Shown here: positions 63,549 through 64,000 of the stretch, piece by piece
Layout: each line of letters starts with the position of its first letter
Numbering within the stretch: the first letter of the stretch is position 1
From: Zonotrichia leucophrys gambelii
Taxonomy: Eukaryota > Chordata > Aves > Passeriformes > Passerellidae
Direction of reading: 5' to 3'
Assembly: GCF_028769735.1 (NCBI RefSeq)
Contig: NC_088170.1
Location: 55,771,585-55,835,584 of the forward strand
DNA length: 64,000 bases
Made by a program: the position numbers and the translations under genes
Notes under the pieces: generated by a model
What the model was told of the DNA's origin: nothing
Databases searched by the model: none
What the model saw: the letters and a program-made list of their open reading frames with translations, nothing else

Positions 63549-64000
63549 TTCATACTTAATCAGTTGAGAAACAAAAGAATAAAGCTACTTATTTTGTTTT
63601 TATATGCAATGAAGCCTACTAAAAGAAATAGCACTTCATATTCATGAGGTTCTTTTGCACTTTTGATTTAATTTTCTGGCTTTCAATTTATGGTTGCTCC
63701 CAGGTTATTATGCTTTTCTCTCTCAAAAGACTTGGCTAACTGATCTTACTTTATTTCAGTCCCATAAGTTGACTCAATACTGTGCGTGTTTTATTCAGTC
63801 ATCCAAGTTCAGGTTCTTTGTTAAGAAAGTTCTTCTTAGCCTCAATTTCTCTTTTTCCATGCCCATTAAAATTTGGGTTTATTTTATGCAGGTTCATATA
63901 CCATAGCAAACAGACAGCCAAGCTCCACTCCCAGATCTGGAATGGTCTCCTTGCTCCTCCATGCCTAGAGACTGACAGAAGTTGCTGATGAACACATTAA
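63549..64000. other. AT-rich unique sequence at the window end
   Basis: No gene or repeat was recognised. Two short overlapping plus-strand frames (63694-63906, 63782-63988) are unremarkable. Confidence 0.55.

Overview
The window reads as nuclear DNA of a bird, or possibly a close reptilian relative. It is AT-rich, CpG-poor and eukaryotic. Its only abundant interspersed repeat is the CR1 LINE, mostly as short 5'-truncated copies ending in the CR1 tail (a 'CCCTTCCAACC' block, then 'CATTCTATGATTCTGTG'-like octamers). No Alu or L1 sequence was noticed. I find no secure protein-coding gene, tRNA, rRNA, CRISPR array or operon-like layout. The stretch is best read as intergenic DNA or part of a very long intron. 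All family assignments come from remembered consensus patterns, not a database search.

Layout: 1-990 holds two adjacent CR1 pieces. 991-6729 is unique AT-rich DNA. 6730-7620 is a very old CR1/L3-type reverse-transcriptase relic on the minus strand. A CR1 lacking its 3' end lies at 10990-11369. A GC-raised, possibly LTR-like block spans about 12990-13735. 20720-21600 is another GC-raised block. 23476-23640 is an exon-like segment with good splice consensus sites. 27181-27488 is a (GGAT)/(GATA) microsatellite with a CR1 tail inside it. A compact CpG-dense islet with a perfect 38-bp tandem duplication lies at 33411-33663. A long CR1 covers 36774-37375. A 315-bp (GGAA) array with a graded higher-order pattern is at 37945-38259. 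Further CR1 copies lie at 44690-44957, 51141-51240, 54776-55355 and 63211-63548. The first inner one (51141-51240) is nested in a second old reverse-transcriptase relic (50860-51560), and the next (54776-55355) has been split by 39 perfect copies of AGGAG.

If the window has a story, it is repeat turnover: old minus-strand CR1-type relics, later plus-strand CR1 copies, and purine-rich microsatellites apparently grown out of or around CR1 sequence. All nine younger CR1 pieces point the same way. That would fit a host transcription unit on the minus strand, but the sample is small. The items I would check first are the 33.5-kb CpG islet, the exon candidate at 23.5 kb, and the two old reverse-transcriptase relics as possible conserved elements.
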